A stretch of DNA of 64,000 nucleotides, taken from NCBI RefSeq assembly GCF_013111185.1, contig NZ_WVRE01000006.1:1-64000 (forward strand). Reading direction: 5' to 3'. Origin of the DNA: Ruegeria sp. HKCCD7303. Its GTDB lineage: Bacteria; Pseudomonadota; Alphaproteobacteria; Rhodobacterales; Rhodobacteraceae. Shown here piece by piece: positions 27,052 to 36,991 of this stretch (its first letter is position 1; the number at the start of each line of letters is the position of its first letter). The translations under genes and the position numbers were made by a program. The notes beneath the pieces are model-generated. The model had not been told where the DNA came from. It saw only the letters and a list, made by a program, of their open reading frames with translations, and did no database searches.

Positions 27052-28449
27052 CTATTCCAGCGTGTTCTTGTATATCACACCATCCTTCATAATCAGACGG
27101 ATCGTTTCAGGGCTGTCCGGTCTCGGGTCCGCTCCAAACCACTGATCACCGGTTCCAACGACCGAAAAATCCTCTAGCGGGTTTCCGTCGATCAACAGGA
27201 TATCAGCATAAGCGCCTTCTTCGATCACTCCAAGCTTTCCAGCCGTATAAGGGTTCATGAAATCGCCCGACAAAGCAACGACTTCACCACCTGTCGAGGT
27301 CAGCGTCACCATCGAAGTATACGGACCGAAAAACTCATTGTTCAGGTGTTTCTCGTAGGCAATCTGGATGTTACATGCTTCCACCGAGCCAACACAGTCC
27401 GTCTGGAACCCTCGCTTCACCGGGCATTCCTTCATATTGTCGATGTAGCCCGCAAATGTGGCCGAGGCGGATTTTGCTTTGGCAAGGCTGGACGGGACGT
27501 TTGCCACCGCAGGAATATCAAGCAAACCGGGATCGAAGGCCGTCAGGTTCGTGGTTATGTAGGCCCCTTTTTCGTTCATGACCTGAGCGATTTCACAATC
27601 GAACGAGAAACCATGTTCGATCGACATCACGCCTGCATCAAGCGCATTCAGGATTGCTTCTTTCCGATACGAATGCGCCATGACATAGCTGCCGTATTCA
27701 TTTGCGACTTGAACAGCTGCTTTGATTTCCTCTGGTGATCCAGCCAGCAGTTGCCATGGATCAAAAGCCGAAACCACGCCACCGGATTGCATGAATTTCA
27801 ACTGCGTTGCACCCATTCGAAAGTTGTTGCGCGCGTATTTATAAACGTCATCGACACCGCTAATCTCTTGCGCCAAGTTCAGACGGCTCATGTTCGTTTC
27901 AGAGCCCGGTGGTGCAGTGAAATTGGCGAAGTCTGCGTGGCCACCCCGTGTTCCGATAAATGCTCCGGAAGGATAGTACCGGGGGCCGTCGATTTGCCCT
28001 GCGTCAATGGCCCTTCGCAGCCCACCATTGGCACCACCCGCATCCCTCACAGTGGTGAACCCCTGCATGAGATACATCTCAGCCATCCGTGCACCGTGAA
28101 TGGCGAAATCTTCCCACGTCGTGTTGGCTTCCATCGCCGGCAGCGTAGGCCCCATAAGCATGAGATGCGCATGCAGCTCAATAAATCCGGGCGTCAGTGT
28201 CCGTCCTCCACCGTCAATAACCGTAGCATTAGGAGCATCGATCGCGTCGGTTGAAACGGACTTGATCAGGTTACCTTCGACCAGAACACTGGCGTTTTCC
28301 ATGCGCTGCTCATTCACGCCATCGAAGACATGGACGTTGGTAAACAGCGTTTGTGGTACTTCTTGATCCTGAGCCTGCGTAGCCGCCGAAAAAGTAAGGA
28401 CTGACGCGACAATTGCAGTCGAGAAAAGCGACATTCGTAGACCGGACAT
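27052..28449 (-). CDS. Secreted amidohydrolase (imidazolonepropionase/prolidase-like)
   Basis: 465 aa from the ATG at 28449, which has AAGGGAG five bases upstream; ATGs at 28464 and 28470 are alternatives. A signal peptide ends near ATQAQDQ. The amidohydrolase metal motif HxH is in FIELHAHLML; later metal ligands are suggested by YVMAHSYRKE and SIEHGFSFDC, and ADILLIDGNPLEDF is the usual C-terminal strand of the small domain. Exported members often act on Xaa-Pro or other dipeptides, which fits the M19 dipeptidase in the same operon. It is the first gene of the operon, divergent from the AraC regulator. Confidence 0.85.
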   Translation of the reverse strand: MSGLRMSLFSTAIVASVLTFSAATQAQDQEVPQTLFTNVHVFDGVNEQRMENASVLVEGNLIKSVSTDAIDAPNATVIDGGGRTLTPGFIELHAHLMLMGPTLPAMEANTTWEDFAIHGARMAEMYLMQGFTTVRDAGGANGGLRRAIDAGQIDGPRYYPSGAFIGTRGGHADFANFTAPPGSETNMSRLNLAQEISGVDDVYKYARNNFRMGATQLKFMQSGGVVSAFDPWQLLAGSPEEIKAAVQVANEYGSYVMAHSYRKEAILNALDAGVMSIEHGFSFDCEIAQVMNEKGAYITTNLTAFDPGLLDIPAVANVPSSLAKAKSASATFAGYIDNMKECPVKRGFQTDCVGSVEACNIQIAYEKHLNNEFFGPYTSMVTLTSTGGEVVALSGDFMNPYTAGKLGVIEEGAYADILLIDGNPLEDFSVVGTGDQWFGADPRPDSPETIRLIMKDGVIYKNTLE

Positions 28450-28584
28450 AAGCACTCCCTTCATATTCATGTTTCCCTAACTGTAGAACGGAAATCTTTG
28501 CTCCGGTTGCCATTTTTGCATTAAGATGTTCGAATATGATTGATAAAGTGGCCACTGCTTGAACATGACTTCCGCGAAAGGAGG

Positions 28585-29604
28585 ATGAGCTTGCCTCTCA
28601 ACTCCACCTCTCAAGAGCACAACGAGGGCTTTATCCGCCTCGCCTTGGCAGCCCCGTTCTTGCAATATCTCACTGACCGCGGGATCAATCCTCAACCCGC
28701 GCTGGATCAGGTCGGGCTGAAAGCCGAGTTGCTGTCTGACCCATCTGTCTATGTCCATTCAGATTTGGTCTATGGATTGTTGAATGCCTTCTCCGAATTG
28801 TCCGGGGACCGGTATCTTGGGCTGAATGTCGGCGAAACATTTGACCTGCAAGGGTGGCCCCCTTTCGCGCAGTCCCTGCAATCAACCACGACATTGTTCG
28901 AGTTCTTTGCCCGTTTCGTTGGGCTTGTACCACAGGAAACAAACTCGGTACGACACAGCCTTGTCGTTGAAGCCAACAAGGCCACGTATCGGATCGAAAG
29001 ACAACAGGAACCCGCTGTTCCGCCCGTTCAAGTCACCGGTTTTGGGGCCGCCATCTACGTGCGCTTGTTGCAAACCGTAGTTGGAAACGCCTGGGACCCA
29101 ACGCGGGTACGGTGGGAAAGCAGATATATCAATGGCCTGCCGCTTGGCTACAAGGGGATCGAGGTCAGCCTTGGAACTGATCCCGGAATGCACGTGAGTT
29201 TTCCAGTGGACTGGTTGTTCCTGAACCATGTCTCAGTCCAGACTGCCGCGCCGGCGCCCTCGGCCCGTCATGACGAAGAAGTAACGGTAGTGGCTGCATT
29301 AAGATCCGTCTTACGCGACAAGCTGGACGAAACCGACTTAGGGCCACAGGTGGTCGCTGGACTGCTGGGTATACCGCCGGAGCGGTTTCTAAAAGCCCTT
29401 CAGCAGCAAAGTACAACGCTGCCGCGCGAGATGAAACGGTTGCGCATTGATGTGGCAAAAGAACATCTCCGCCGGGACACAATGACAATTGCAGAGATTG
29501 GTCTCTCGCTTGGTTACTCGGACAAGTCCCACTTTACCCGCTTTTTCCGAGGCCAGACAGGCACAACACCAACACAATACAGACTTGGACAAAAAGAATT
29601 GTGA
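28585..29604 (+). CDS. AraC-family transcriptional regulator
   Basis: 339 aa from the ATG at 28585. GGAGG abuts this ATG, so the TTG at 28591, six bases away, may be the real start. The N-terminal ~220 residues are an arabinose-binding-type sensor domain. The C-terminal HTH pair is intact: second helix set TIAEIGLSLGYSDKSHFTRF followed by TGTTPTQYR. It is divergent from the amidohydrolase operon, separated by about 135 bases, and is its likely regulator, probably sensing an imported peptide-like or sugar substrate. Confidence 0.88.
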   Translation: MSLPLNSTSQEHNEGFIRLALAAPFLQYLTDRGINPQPALDQVGLKAELLSDPSVYVHSDLVYGLLNAFSELSGDRYLGLNVGETFDLQGWPPFAQSLQSTTTLFEFFARFVGLVPQETNSVRHSLVVEANKATYRIERQQEPAVPPVQVTGFGAAIYVRLLQTVVGNAWDPTRVRWESRYINGLPLGYKGIEVSLGTDPGMHVSFPVDWLFLNHVSVQTAAPAPSARHDEEVTVVAALRSVLRDKLDETDLGPQVVAGLLGIPPERFLKALQQQSTTLPREMKRLRIDVAKEHLRRDTMTIAEIGLSLGYSDKSHFTRFFRGQTGTTPTQYRLGQKEL

Positions 29605-29869
29605 ACGCGCCCGAGGCAGAGACGGCAGGGGGCTACCGTTCCAAAGAAAACTTGCGGCTAAGGTCTTTGAATACAGAAAAAAACCTGCACCTGGCCATCT
29701 TCCCGCGCCATAAGATTACCCCGTCCGCTACCACAAAAAAGAGGCGCGATCACCCCAAAGACGCCACCTTTTCACTGCATATGCCACCGCCTGGAAAAGC
29801 GATGGCACAGCTCAGGCGGTTAATCAGTAATCCGCTTGTGGCGGTTCAAAAAAACACGAACAGCTTGGG

Positions 29870-32152
29870 CTATCCGCACTTGGAATGCCCGCAACTGCGG
29901 CAGGTCATGCAACCCTCGATCATCACCATGTCATACTGACCGCAGGACGGGCAGGCCTTGCCGCGTGGTGCATCCATGTTGACCACCTGCGCCTGAGGGT
30001 CGGATTTCAATCCCATTCCCTCACCTTCGAGGAAGCCGATATTGATCATGTGCTGCTCGATCACACCGCCAATCGCCGCCAAAATGGACGGGATGTATTT
30101 CCCTTGCACCCAGGCCCCGCCACGCGGGTCGAACACGGCTTTCAGCTCTTCAACCACAAAGGACACATCCCCACCGCGACGGAACACGGCCGAGATCATC
30201 CGCGTCAGTGCAAGCGTCCAGGCATAATGCTCCATGTTCTTCGAGTTGATGAACACCTCGAAGGGGCGGCGGCGACCTCCGATGACGATATCGTTGATGG
30301 TCAGATAAATCGCGTGCTCGCTGTCGGGCCATTTCAGTTTGTATGTGGACCCTTCCAACGCCTGCGGACGGTCCAGCGGTTCAGACATGTAAATCACGTC
30401 TCCGCCATCAACCTCATGCGGTGCATCTGCGCTTTCTCCGGGCGCTTTGTCGTCGCTTTCCGAAACGGTCAGGACCGAGCCGGTCACATCATTCGGGCGA
30501 TAGGTTGTGCAGCCTTTACAGCCCTGATCCCAAGCCTGCATGTAGACGTCTTTAAAGGCATCAAAGCTGATATCCTCGGGGCAGTTGATCGTCTTGGAAA
30601 TCGAACTGTCGATCCATTTCTGCGCCGCCGCCTGCATCTTGACGTGATCGGACGGAGACAAAGTTTGCGCGTTGACGAAATAGTCCGGCAGTTCTGTGTC
30701 ACCGAACTTGTCGCGCCACATCTGCACCGCGTAATCCACGACCTCTTCTTCGGTCCGCGAACCGTCTTTCTGCAACACCTTGCGCGTGTAGGCATAGGCA
30801 AAGACCGGTTCGATTCCCGACGACACATTGCCCGCGTACAAAGAGATCGTCCCAGTCGGCGCAATCGAGGTCAGAAGCGCGTTGCGGATGCCGTGTTCGC
30901 GGATCGCATCACGCACATCCTCGTCCATCTGAAGCATCGTGCCGCTGGCCAGATATTTCTCGGCGTTGAACAGGGGGAACGCCCCTTTTTCCTTCGCCAA
31001 GTCGACCGACGCCAGATACGCGGCGCGGGCGATTGCGTGCAACCAGCGCTCGGTCTGACGCGCCGCCTCGTCCGAGCCATAGCGCAAGCCCAGCATCAGC
31101 AGTGCATCCGCCAGACCGGTTACGCCAAGACCGATGCGACGCTTGTCCTGGGCCTCGGCCTCTTGCTCGACCAGCGGAAATTTCGAGGCATCCACCACGT
31201 TGTCCATCATCCGAACAGCGGTGGCGACAAGCTTTTGCAAAGCCTCCTCGTCCAGATGGGCTGCGTCCTCAAACGGGTCCGCGACCAGCCGCGCCAAGTT
31301 GATCGAGCCCAACAGACACGCGCCATAAGGTGGCAGAGGTTGCTCGCCACACGGGTTGGTGGCGGCGATGGTCTCAACGTAGCTGAGGTTGTTGGCCTGA
31401 TTGATGCGGTCGATGAAAATCACGCCCGGCTCGGCATAGTCATAGGTCGCCTGCATGATCTTGTTCCACAGATCACGCGCCTGAACGGTGTGATAGACCT
31501 TGTCGTCAAACACCAGCTCCCACGGGCCATCGGCCTTGACGGCCTCCATAAACGGGTCCGTCACCAAGACAGACATGTTGAACATGCGCAGACGGGCCGG
31601 ATCGGACTTTGCGGTGATGAACTGTTCGATATCGGGATGGTCGCAGCGCATGGTCGCCATCATCGCCCCGCGGCGTGATCCTGCGGACATGATCGTGCGG
31701 CACATCGCATCCCACACATCCATGAAACTCAGCGGGCCCGAGGCATCCGCTGCAACGCCTTTGACGTCGGCACCACGTGGTCGGATGGTCGAGAAATCAT
31801 ACCCGATCCCACCGCCCTGCTGCATGGTCAGCGCGGCCTCTTTCAACATGTCGAAAATACCGCCCATGCTGTCGGGCACTGTGCCCATGACGAAGCAGTT
31901 GAACAGAGTCACCTGCCGCGCGGTACCCGCGCCCGCCGTGATCCGCCCCGCAGGCAGGTATTTGAAGTCCTCTAGCGCCTGATAGAACTCTTCTTCCCAA
32001 TGAGCAGGGTCCTTTTCGACCCGCGCCAGATCGCGGGCAATACGCCGCCAACTGTCTTCGACCGTCTGATCGATGGGTGTGCCGTCCGCTTGTTTAAAGC
32101 GGTATTTCATGTCCCAGATCTGCTCGGCGATGGGGGCGGCAAAGCGGCTCAT
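29870..32152 (-). CDS. nrdJ: Adenosylcobalamin-dependent ribonucleotide reductase (class II)
   Basis: 760 aa from the ATG at 32152 (MSRFAAPIAEQIW). It reduces ribonucleotides using vitamin B12 as radical source. Motifs include VTLFNCFVMG, GGIGYDFSTIRP, ATNPCGEQPLPPYGACLLGS and TSIAPTGTISLYAGNVSSG. The C-terminus has a CxxC pair (CPSCGQYDM and CMTCRSCGHSKCG) typical of the thioredoxin-reactive tail. No cobalamin riboswitch was seen in front of it. Confidence 0.96.
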   Translation of the reverse strand: MSRFAAPIAEQIWDMKYRFKQADGTPIDQTVEDSWRRIARDLARVEKDPAHWEEEFYQALEDFKYLPAGRITAGAGTARQVTLFNCFVMGTVPDSMGGIFDMLKEAALTMQQGGGIGYDFSTIRPRGADVKGVAADASGPLSFMDVWDAMCRTIMSAGSRRGAMMATMRCDHPDIEQFITAKSDPARLRMFNMSVLVTDPFMEAVKADGPWELVFDDKVYHTVQARDLWNKIMQATYDYAEPGVIFIDRINQANNLSYVETIAATNPCGEQPLPPYGACLLGSINLARLVADPFEDAAHLDEEALQKLVATAVRMMDNVVDASKFPLVEQEAEAQDKRRIGLGVTGLADALLMLGLRYGSDEAARQTERWLHAIARAAYLASVDLAKEKGAFPLFNAEKYLASGTMLQMDEDVRDAIREHGIRNALLTSIAPTGTISLYAGNVSSGIEPVFAYAYTRKVLQKDGSRTEEEVVDYAVQMWRDKFGDTELPDYFVNAQTLSPSDHVKMQAAAQKWIDSSISKTINCPEDISFDAFKDVYMQAWDQGCKGCTTYRPNDVTGSVLTVSESDDKAPGESADAPHEVDGGDVIYMSEPLDRPQALEGSTYKLKWPDSEHAIYLTINDIVIGGRRRPFEVFINSKNMEHYAWTLALTRMISAVFRRGGDVSFVVEELKAVFDPRGGAWVQGKYIPSILAAIGGVIEQHMINIGFLEGEGMGLKSDPQAQVVNMDAPRGKACPSCGQYDMVMIEGCMTCRSCGHSKCG

Positions 32153-32281
32153 TGGTGATTCCCTGTTCTGAAAGAGGTATCCAGAGTACCCTAAATCACA
32201 CCCAGACCACAACACCTTGATGACTGCGTACGACGAGCTACAATATAAAGATCGGCCTTGGGACGACTCTGTGGGAAAACT

Positions 32282-32713
32282 GTGGATAAGTACGTAAACC
32301 TCATAAAACTGTCGGTCGGATCGGAAAACGTCGACACACTGATGGCCTGGCAAGACAGCAGAAAGCCCCTGTATCAGGACGGCTGTCCGCGTCATGTGAC
32401 CCGCATGTGGCCCAAGCGTGAGGCAGAGATTCTGAATGGCGGCTCGATCTATTGGGTGATCAAAGGCGTGATCCAGTGTCGTCAGCGCATCCTGCGATTG
32501 GATGAGGTGATCGGAGAGGACGGCATCCGCCGGTGTGCCATTGTGCTAGACCCCGAGGTCCATCGGACTCAGAACGCCCTGAAGCGCCCGTTTCAGGGAT
32601 GGCGTTATCTCAAGCCTGAGGACACACCAGCTGATTTGCCCAAAAACCGCGAGCAGGACGATGCCCTGCCCGATGATTTGAACCGCGCGCTGGCAGAGAT
32701 AGGCGTGCTTTAA
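32282..32713 (+). CDS. DUF1489-family protein
   Basis: 143 aa from the GTG at 32282 (VDKYVNLIKLSVG). The start NLIKLSVGSENVDTLMAWQ and the middle RMWPKREAEILNGGSIYWV are characteristic of this alphaproteobacterial family, whose function is unknown. It is divergent from nrdJ and its stop overlaps that of hisG. Confidence 0.85.
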   Translation: MDKYVNLIKLSVGSENVDTLMAWQDSRKPLYQDGCPRHVTRMWPKREAEILNGGSIYWVIKGVIQCRQRILRLDEVIGEDGIRRCAIVLDPEVHRTQNALKRPFQGWRYLKPEDTPADLPKNREQDDALPDDLNRALAEIGVL

Positions 32714-33399
32714 CGCAGCCGATCCAGCAGGTCAGACAGAACCGCCTTCTCTGCAGCGTCGTACTTCGCAACCCGGCTACGCCACAGCGTGGCCTGCGAT
32801 TGCAGGATCAGACCGTCAGACAGGATCTTCAGGTGGTTGGCCCGCAGCGTTTCGCCGGTCGAGGTGATATCGGCGATCGCCTCTGCGGTTTCGTTCATCA
32901 CCGTGCCTTCTGTCGCGCCCTGGCTATCGACCAGCGTGTAATCCGCGACGCCTGAATCGGTCAGGAACTCGCGCACCAGCCGGTGATACTTGGTCGCAAT
33001 CCGAAGGCGGTGGCCATGGGTTTTGCGAAACGCCGCCGCCGCGGCATCAAGATCATCAAGCGTATCAACGTCCACCCAGCAGGCCGGCGTTGCAATGATC
33101 AGATCCGCCTTGCCGAAGCCCAGCTGCGAGATCTCTTCCAACTGCTGTTCCCAACGCGGCAGTTTCTCGTGCACCAGATCAATACCGGTGACACCCAGAT
33201 GAATCCGCCCCGCCGCCAGTTCGCGCGGGATTTCTCCGGCAGACAGCAGAACCAGCGAGACCCCATCGATCCCTTCGACCTTGCCTGCATATTCCCGGTC
33301 TGATCCGCTGCGGGACAAAGCAATGCCGCGCTTTTCGAACCACGAGAAGGTCTTTTCCATCAACCGCCCCTTCGAGGGCACGCCCAGTTTAAGGCTCAT
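32710..33399 (-). CDS. hisG: ATP phosphoribosyltransferase, short form
   Basis: 229 aa, the short catalytic form that lacks the C-terminal regulatory domain and needs HisZ. It makes phosphoribosyl-ATP, the first step of histidine synthesis. Motifs include LGVPSKGRLME at the N-terminus, GVTGIDLVHE, and SQGATEGTVMNETAEAIADI around the PRPP-binding loop. It overlaps hisZ by 4 bases. Confidence 0.95.
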   Translation of the reverse strand: MSLKLGVPSKGRLMEKTFSWFEKRGIALSRSGSDREYAGKVEGIDGVSLVLLSAGEIPRELAAGRIHLGVTGIDLVHEKLPRWEQQLEEISQLGFGKADLIIATPACWVDVDTLDDLDAAAAAFRKTHGHRLRIATKYHRLVREFLTDSGVADYTLVDSQGATEGTVMNETAEAIADITSTGETLRANHLKILSDGLILQSQATLWRSRVAKYDAAEKAVLSDLLDRLR

Positions 33400-34484
33400 T
33401 GCGCGCCCTCCTCGATCTCCAGCATCAAGTCGGGCCGCAGCACGCCCCCAACGGCCGGGATTTCGGCCCCGTTGCCCAGTTGCCGGGTCAGCGCATCATA
33501 ACGCCCGCCGGTCGCGATCGGAGGCAGATCGGGTCGGCCTTCGGCGTAAAAACCGAAAACGAACCCGTCGTAATATTCCATCGAGGTCCGGCCATAGGCG
33601 GCCTCGAAATCCAAGCGCGCGACGTCGACACCACGCGCCTGCAACGCAGCCACGCGGGCCTCCAGCCGGTCCAGCGCCGGCGTGATCTGCGGCAAATCCA
33701 CAGCCACGTCGCGCAGTTGTTCCAACGCAAAGGGCATGGTCTCGCGTACATTCAGCAGCGTTTCCAGGCCGACAAGCTCACTATCAGAAATCGGCGGGGT
33801 CTCACGATCCTCGCGCAAAGCTTCGATACGCGCCTCGATTTCCGAGGCCCGACGTTTTCCGATCATAGGTGCGTCAAACACCATCGGTTCGGTGGCGTTC
33901 AGCAGATCAGACCGCAACTCGGGCTCTGGCGTTCGGCCCGCATAGCGGTCCAGCAAAACACGGAACCGGCGTGGCCGCCACAGATGGCGCATCAGCGCGG
34001 CCTTGCGACGTTCGGTCGTGCGCAACCCGGCCACAGCGGCCGTCAGGATACCAATATCCCCGGTGGCCGCACGCAACGGCAAGCCGCGCAGTTGCAGCGC
34101 AAAAAGCGAGAAGACCTCGGCATCGGCCCCGGCAGGATCGTTCCGGTCGAACACCTCATAGCCAACCTGAATGTATTCATTGGCCCGGTCCGGGTCGTGT
34201 TCCTGCCGCCTGAAAACCTCACCCGAATAGGTATAGCGCGCGGGCTCGGCCCCATCGCTCATGTGCATCTGCACCACTGGCAAAGTGAAATCCGGGCGCA
34301 GCATCTGTTCGCCGCGCAGGGCGTCCGACGTAACGTAGGCGCGGGCGCGGATGTCTTCTCCGTACAGATCCAGCAGAGTCTCTGCCGGCTGCAACAGGGG
34401 CGTATCCACGACCTGAGCGCCAGCCGCCTCAAACCGGACACGCATCATTGCGGCGCGGGCCTGTATCTGGGAACGGTTGGGCAT
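33396..34484 (-). CDS. hisZ: ATP phosphoribosyltransferase regulatory subunit
   Basis: 362 aa. It resembles class II histidyl-tRNA synthetase but lacks the tRNA-binding part. Recognisable segments are LRPDFTLPVVQMHM, the motif 2-like RYTYSGEVFRRQ and the YYDGFVFGFYAEG and ATGGRYDALTRQLG blocks near the end. It completes the hetero-octameric HisG-HisZ enzyme and mediates feedback by histidine. It lies between hisS and hisG. Confidence 0.95.
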   Translation of the reverse strand: MPNRSQIQARAAMMRVRFEAAGAQVVDTPLLQPAETLLDLYGEDIRARAYVTSDALRGEQMLRPDFTLPVVQMHMSDGAEPARYTYSGEVFRRQEHDPDRANEYIQVGYEVFDRNDPAGADAEVFSLFALQLRGLPLRAATGDIGILTAAVAGLRTTERRKAALMRHLWRPRRFRVLLDRYAGRTPEPELRSDLLNATEPMVFDAPMIGKRRASEIEARIEALREDRETPPISDSELVGLETLLNVRETMPFALEQLRDVAVDLPQITPALDRLEARVAALQARGVDVARLDFEAAYGRTSMEYYDGFVFGFYAEGRPDLPPIATGGRYDALTRQLGNGAEIPAVGGVLRPDLMLEIEEGAQ

Positions 34485-34487
34485 GGG

Positions 34488-35975
34488 TCAGTCCTGACTG
34501 TCCAAGATTTCGCGCACCTTCGCGACCAGATCACCGCGTGGCACTTCGAACTGGCTCGGGCGTTCTTTCCACTCCTCCAGCGTCGCGCTTTCGGCAATCT
34601 TCGCGCCCAGAATCAGATCCTTGATCTGCACGATACCACCCGCCTTTTCGTCACCGCCTTCGATCACCGCAATCGGAGAGTTCCGCTTGTCCGCGTATTT
34701 CAGCTGATTGCCGAAATTCTTGGGATTGCCCAGGTAGACCTCGGCGCGAATGCCAGCATTGCGCAGTTCCGCCACCATGGCCTGATAGTCGGCCATACGG
34801 TCGCGATCCATCACGGTGACAACCACAGGCCCCTGAGCCTGCGCGCCGATCCGGCCTTTTTCGCGCAACGCGGCCAGCAGACGGTCAACGCCTATCGAGA
34901 TACCGGTCGCAGGTACTTCCTGCCCGGTGAAGCGTTTGACCAGATCGTCATAGCGACCACCGCCAGAGACAGACCCGAATTGTCGCTTGCGGCCTTTCTC
35001 GTCGAAAATCTCAAAGGTGAGTTCAGCCTCATAGACCGGCCCAGTGTAATAACCCAGACCACGCACGACCGAAGGGTCAATCTCGATCCGGTCCGAACCA
35101 TAGCCACCTGCATCCAGCAGCGCGCCAATCTGTTCCAACTCGGCGATGCCATCCGCGCCGATCTTGCTGTTGCCCACAGCGGCGCGCAGGTTGGCCAGCG
35201 TCCCAGCAGTATCCGCAGCCTTTGAGGTCAAAAACGCAATCACGGGCTCGGCCTGATCGTCGCTCAGACCCACGCCGTCGATAAACGCACCTGAGGCATC
35301 CAACCGGCCCTTGGTCAGCAACTCACGCACACCAGCCTGACCCACCTTATCGAACTTGTCGATGGTGCGCAGAACGTTGTCGCGCGCGGCGGCGTCCTCG
35401 CCCAGACCCATCGCCTCCAACACGCCGTTCAGAACCTTGCGGTTGTTGACCCGGACCAGATAGTCGCCACGCGGAATACCTACAGTCTCGAGCGTGTCCG
35501 ACAGCATCGCACAGATTTCAGCGTCTGCAGCCATCGAGGCCGTGCCGACCGTATCCGCGTCGCACTGATAAAACTGACGATAGCGCCCCGGCCCCGGCTT
35601 TTCGTTGCGCCAGACCGGACCCATCGCATAACGGCGATAGGGCGTCGGCAGATCGTTGCGGTGTTGTGCGTAGACGCGGGCCAACGGAGCGGTCAGGTCG
35701 TAGCGCAGGGCCATCCAATCGCCATTGCCGCCCTCGTCAAACTCCTGCCAGGCAAAGACGCCTTCGTTTGGGCGATCCACGTCGGGCAGGAACTTGCCCA
35801 GCGCCTCGACTGTCTCAACCGCGCTGCTTTCCAAGGCGTCAAACCCGTAACGATGATAGACACCCGCAATTGTCCGCAGCATCTCGGTGCGCTGCGTGAC
35901 TTCCTCGCCGAAATAGTCGCGGAACCCTTTTGGCGTTACGGCCTTGGGGCGGGGCTGTTTCTTGGGCTTAGCCAT
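34488..35975 (-). CDS. hisS: Histidyl-tRNA synthetase
   Basis: 495 aa. Class II motifs are visible: motif 1 in [10 protein letters not shown] and the following helix, motif 2 in [21 protein letters not shown], the histidine loop [14 protein letters not shown], and motif 3 in [13 protein letters not shown]. The C-terminal anticodon domain ([15 protein letters not shown] onward) is complete. It is first in the hisS-hisZ-hisG operon, a Rhodobacteraceae arrangement. Confidence 0.97.
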   Translation of the reverse strand: MAKPKKQPRPKAVTPKGFRDYFGEEVTQRTEMLRTIAGVYHRYGFDALESSAVETVEALGKFLPDVDRPNEGVFAWQEFDEGGNGDWMALRYDLTAPLARVYAQHRNDLPTPYRRYAMGPVWRNEKPGPGRYRQFYQCDADTVGTASMAADAEICAMLSDTLETVGIPRGDYLVRVNNRKVLNGVLEAMGLGEDAAARDNVLRTIDKFDKVGQAGVRELLTKGRLDASGAFIDGVGLSDDQAEPVIAFLTSKAADTAGTLANLRAAVGNSKIGADGIAELEQIGALLDAGGYGSDRIEIDPSVVRGLGYYTGPVYEAELTFEIFDEKGRKRQFGSVSGGGRYDDLVKRFTGQEVPATGISIGVDRLLAALREKGRIGAQAQGPVVVTVMDRDRMADYQAMVAELRNAGIRAEVYLGNPKNFGNQLKYADKRNSPIAVIEGGDEKAGGIVQIKDLILGAKIAESATLEEWKERPSQFEVPRGDLVAKVREILDSQD

Positions 35976-36103
35976 GTGGGGCGTCCTCGGGAGTGTCCTT
36001 GTTCCGCGCGCGGTCTATCCCATGGCCCGCATCGGGGCAAGGCGCGCTTTCTCTGGCCATGGCGGCACAGGGTCGCTATGACCGGCGCATCAAGGAGAGC
36101 CCC

Positions 36104-36298
36104 ATGCAGCATCTGGAAGAGCAGATCGCCCATCTGACCCGTACCGTGGAAGAACTGAACACGGTTGTGACCACGCAACAGTCCGAGATCGATCGCCTGA
36201 CGCGTCGGGTCGAAATGCTGTTGCAACGCGAAGCAGAGCGCGCGCAAGAAGGTTCAGGCGGCGTTGTCTTTGGTGACGAACGACCGCCGCACTACTAA
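36104..36298 (+). CDS. slyX: SlyX-family protein
   Basis: 64 aa from the ATG at 36104, which has AAGGAG at about 36092. It is almost entirely a coiled coil (HLEEQIAHLTRTVEELN, SEIDRLTRRVEML) and ends in the conserved PPHY tail. The function of SlyX is not settled. It is divergent from hisS. Confidence 0.85.
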   Translation: MQHLEEQIAHLTRTVEELNTVVTTQQSEIDRLTRRVEMLLQREAERAQEGSGGVVFGDERPPHY

Positions 36299-36302
36299 AA
36301 TC

Positions 36303-36671
36303 CTACAGTCCCAGCGTCGTCTTGACGGCGTTGTCCACGACACCACCCAAAAGCGCGTTTTCATCACCGGCGCAGCCGTCTTTCAAAGCTGCCAAAAAAG
36401 TTTCGCGCAGCGCGGCCTTATCCTCATCCGACGCGGCATGTGCCTCGATATCGACCTGACGGTTGTACAGCGACAGGGCCGTCATTTTACCAACAACCTC
36501 CAGAATGTATTCTTCGTTCCCGTCGGCTTCTTCAATGACCGAGGTACAAGTGTGATACATAAGCGGCAGCGCTTCTTGCATCATCTGTTCAGCCTCTTCG
36601 TCGGCGAAAGCCATCCCGGGGATTGTGAAGATTCCGGCGGCGACAATCACTTTAAGCGAGTTAAAACGCAT
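36303..36671 (-). CDS. Small secreted protein of unknown function
   Basis: 122 aa from the ATG at 36671. The leader (MRFNSLKVIVAAGIFTIPGMAFADEE) ends in an AxA-type cleavage site. The mature part is acidic and helical with cysteines near positions 40 and 100. No domain is recognised. It converges with slyX. Confidence 0.7.
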   Translation of the reverse strand: MRFNSLKVIVAAGIFTIPGMAFADEEAEQMMQEALPLMYHTCTSVIEEADGNEEYILEVVGKMTALSLYNRQVDIEAHAASDEDKAALRETFLAALKDGCAGDENALLGGVVDNAVKTTLGL

Positions 36672-36687
36672 CTTTTTGCTCCTCCAC

Positions 36688-36906
36688 TCACTTGGAATTT
36701 GCGCCAATCAGCGCACCAGCCACCGCGCCTGCGGCGGCGCCCTTGCCGTCACCAATCAAGGCACCGACACCCGCGCCGATTACAGCGCCCTTGATCGTGT
36801 TTTCTTTTTTCTTGTCATCCGCCAAGCTGGCTGAGGCTGAAACCAAAGCCAGCGACGCAGCGGCACCAAATACAACTTTTCTTAACGTGAGACCTGCAAT
36901 CGCCAT
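36688..36906 (-). CDS. Glycine-zipper protein (YMGG-like)
   Basis: 72 aa from the ATG at 36906 with GGGAGG eight bases upstream. A signal peptide ends near ASLADDKK. The mature protein is a glycine zipper: AVIGAGVGALIGDGKGAAAG and AVAGALIG. Such proteins associate with the envelope. It is directly upstream of the secreted protein at 36303-36671. Confidence 0.78.
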   Translation of the reverse strand: MAIAGLTLRKVVFGAAASLALVSASASLADDKKKENTIKGAVIGAGVGALIGDGKGAAAGAVAGALIGANSK

Positions 36907-36991
36907 ATCAACGCCCTCCCGTAGCATGACTTAAAGACATCTCTGTCAGTTCAGCCTACCCAGACGCCAACTATCTGGCAACAAAACGGCG

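Noticed and set aside
29601..29939. 112-aa plus-strand open frame between the AraC gene and nrdJ
   Set aside because: It overlaps the nrdJ 3' end, has a composition unlike neighbouring proteins and no family features.
29885..31678. Long open frame antisense to nrdJ (about 600 codons)
   Set aside because: It is a by-product of high-GC codon bias opposite a confident gene. Similar long antisense frames exist over hisZ and hisS and xdhB.
32153..32281. Possible cobalamin riboswitch or NrdR box in front of nrdJ
   Set aside because: Neither the B12-box nor a convincing NrdR box could be found in the 129 bases.
33399..35225. Long open frame antisense to hisZ and hisS
   Set aside because: The sense strand encodes two complete, motif-bearing enzymes; the antisense product has no recognisable features.
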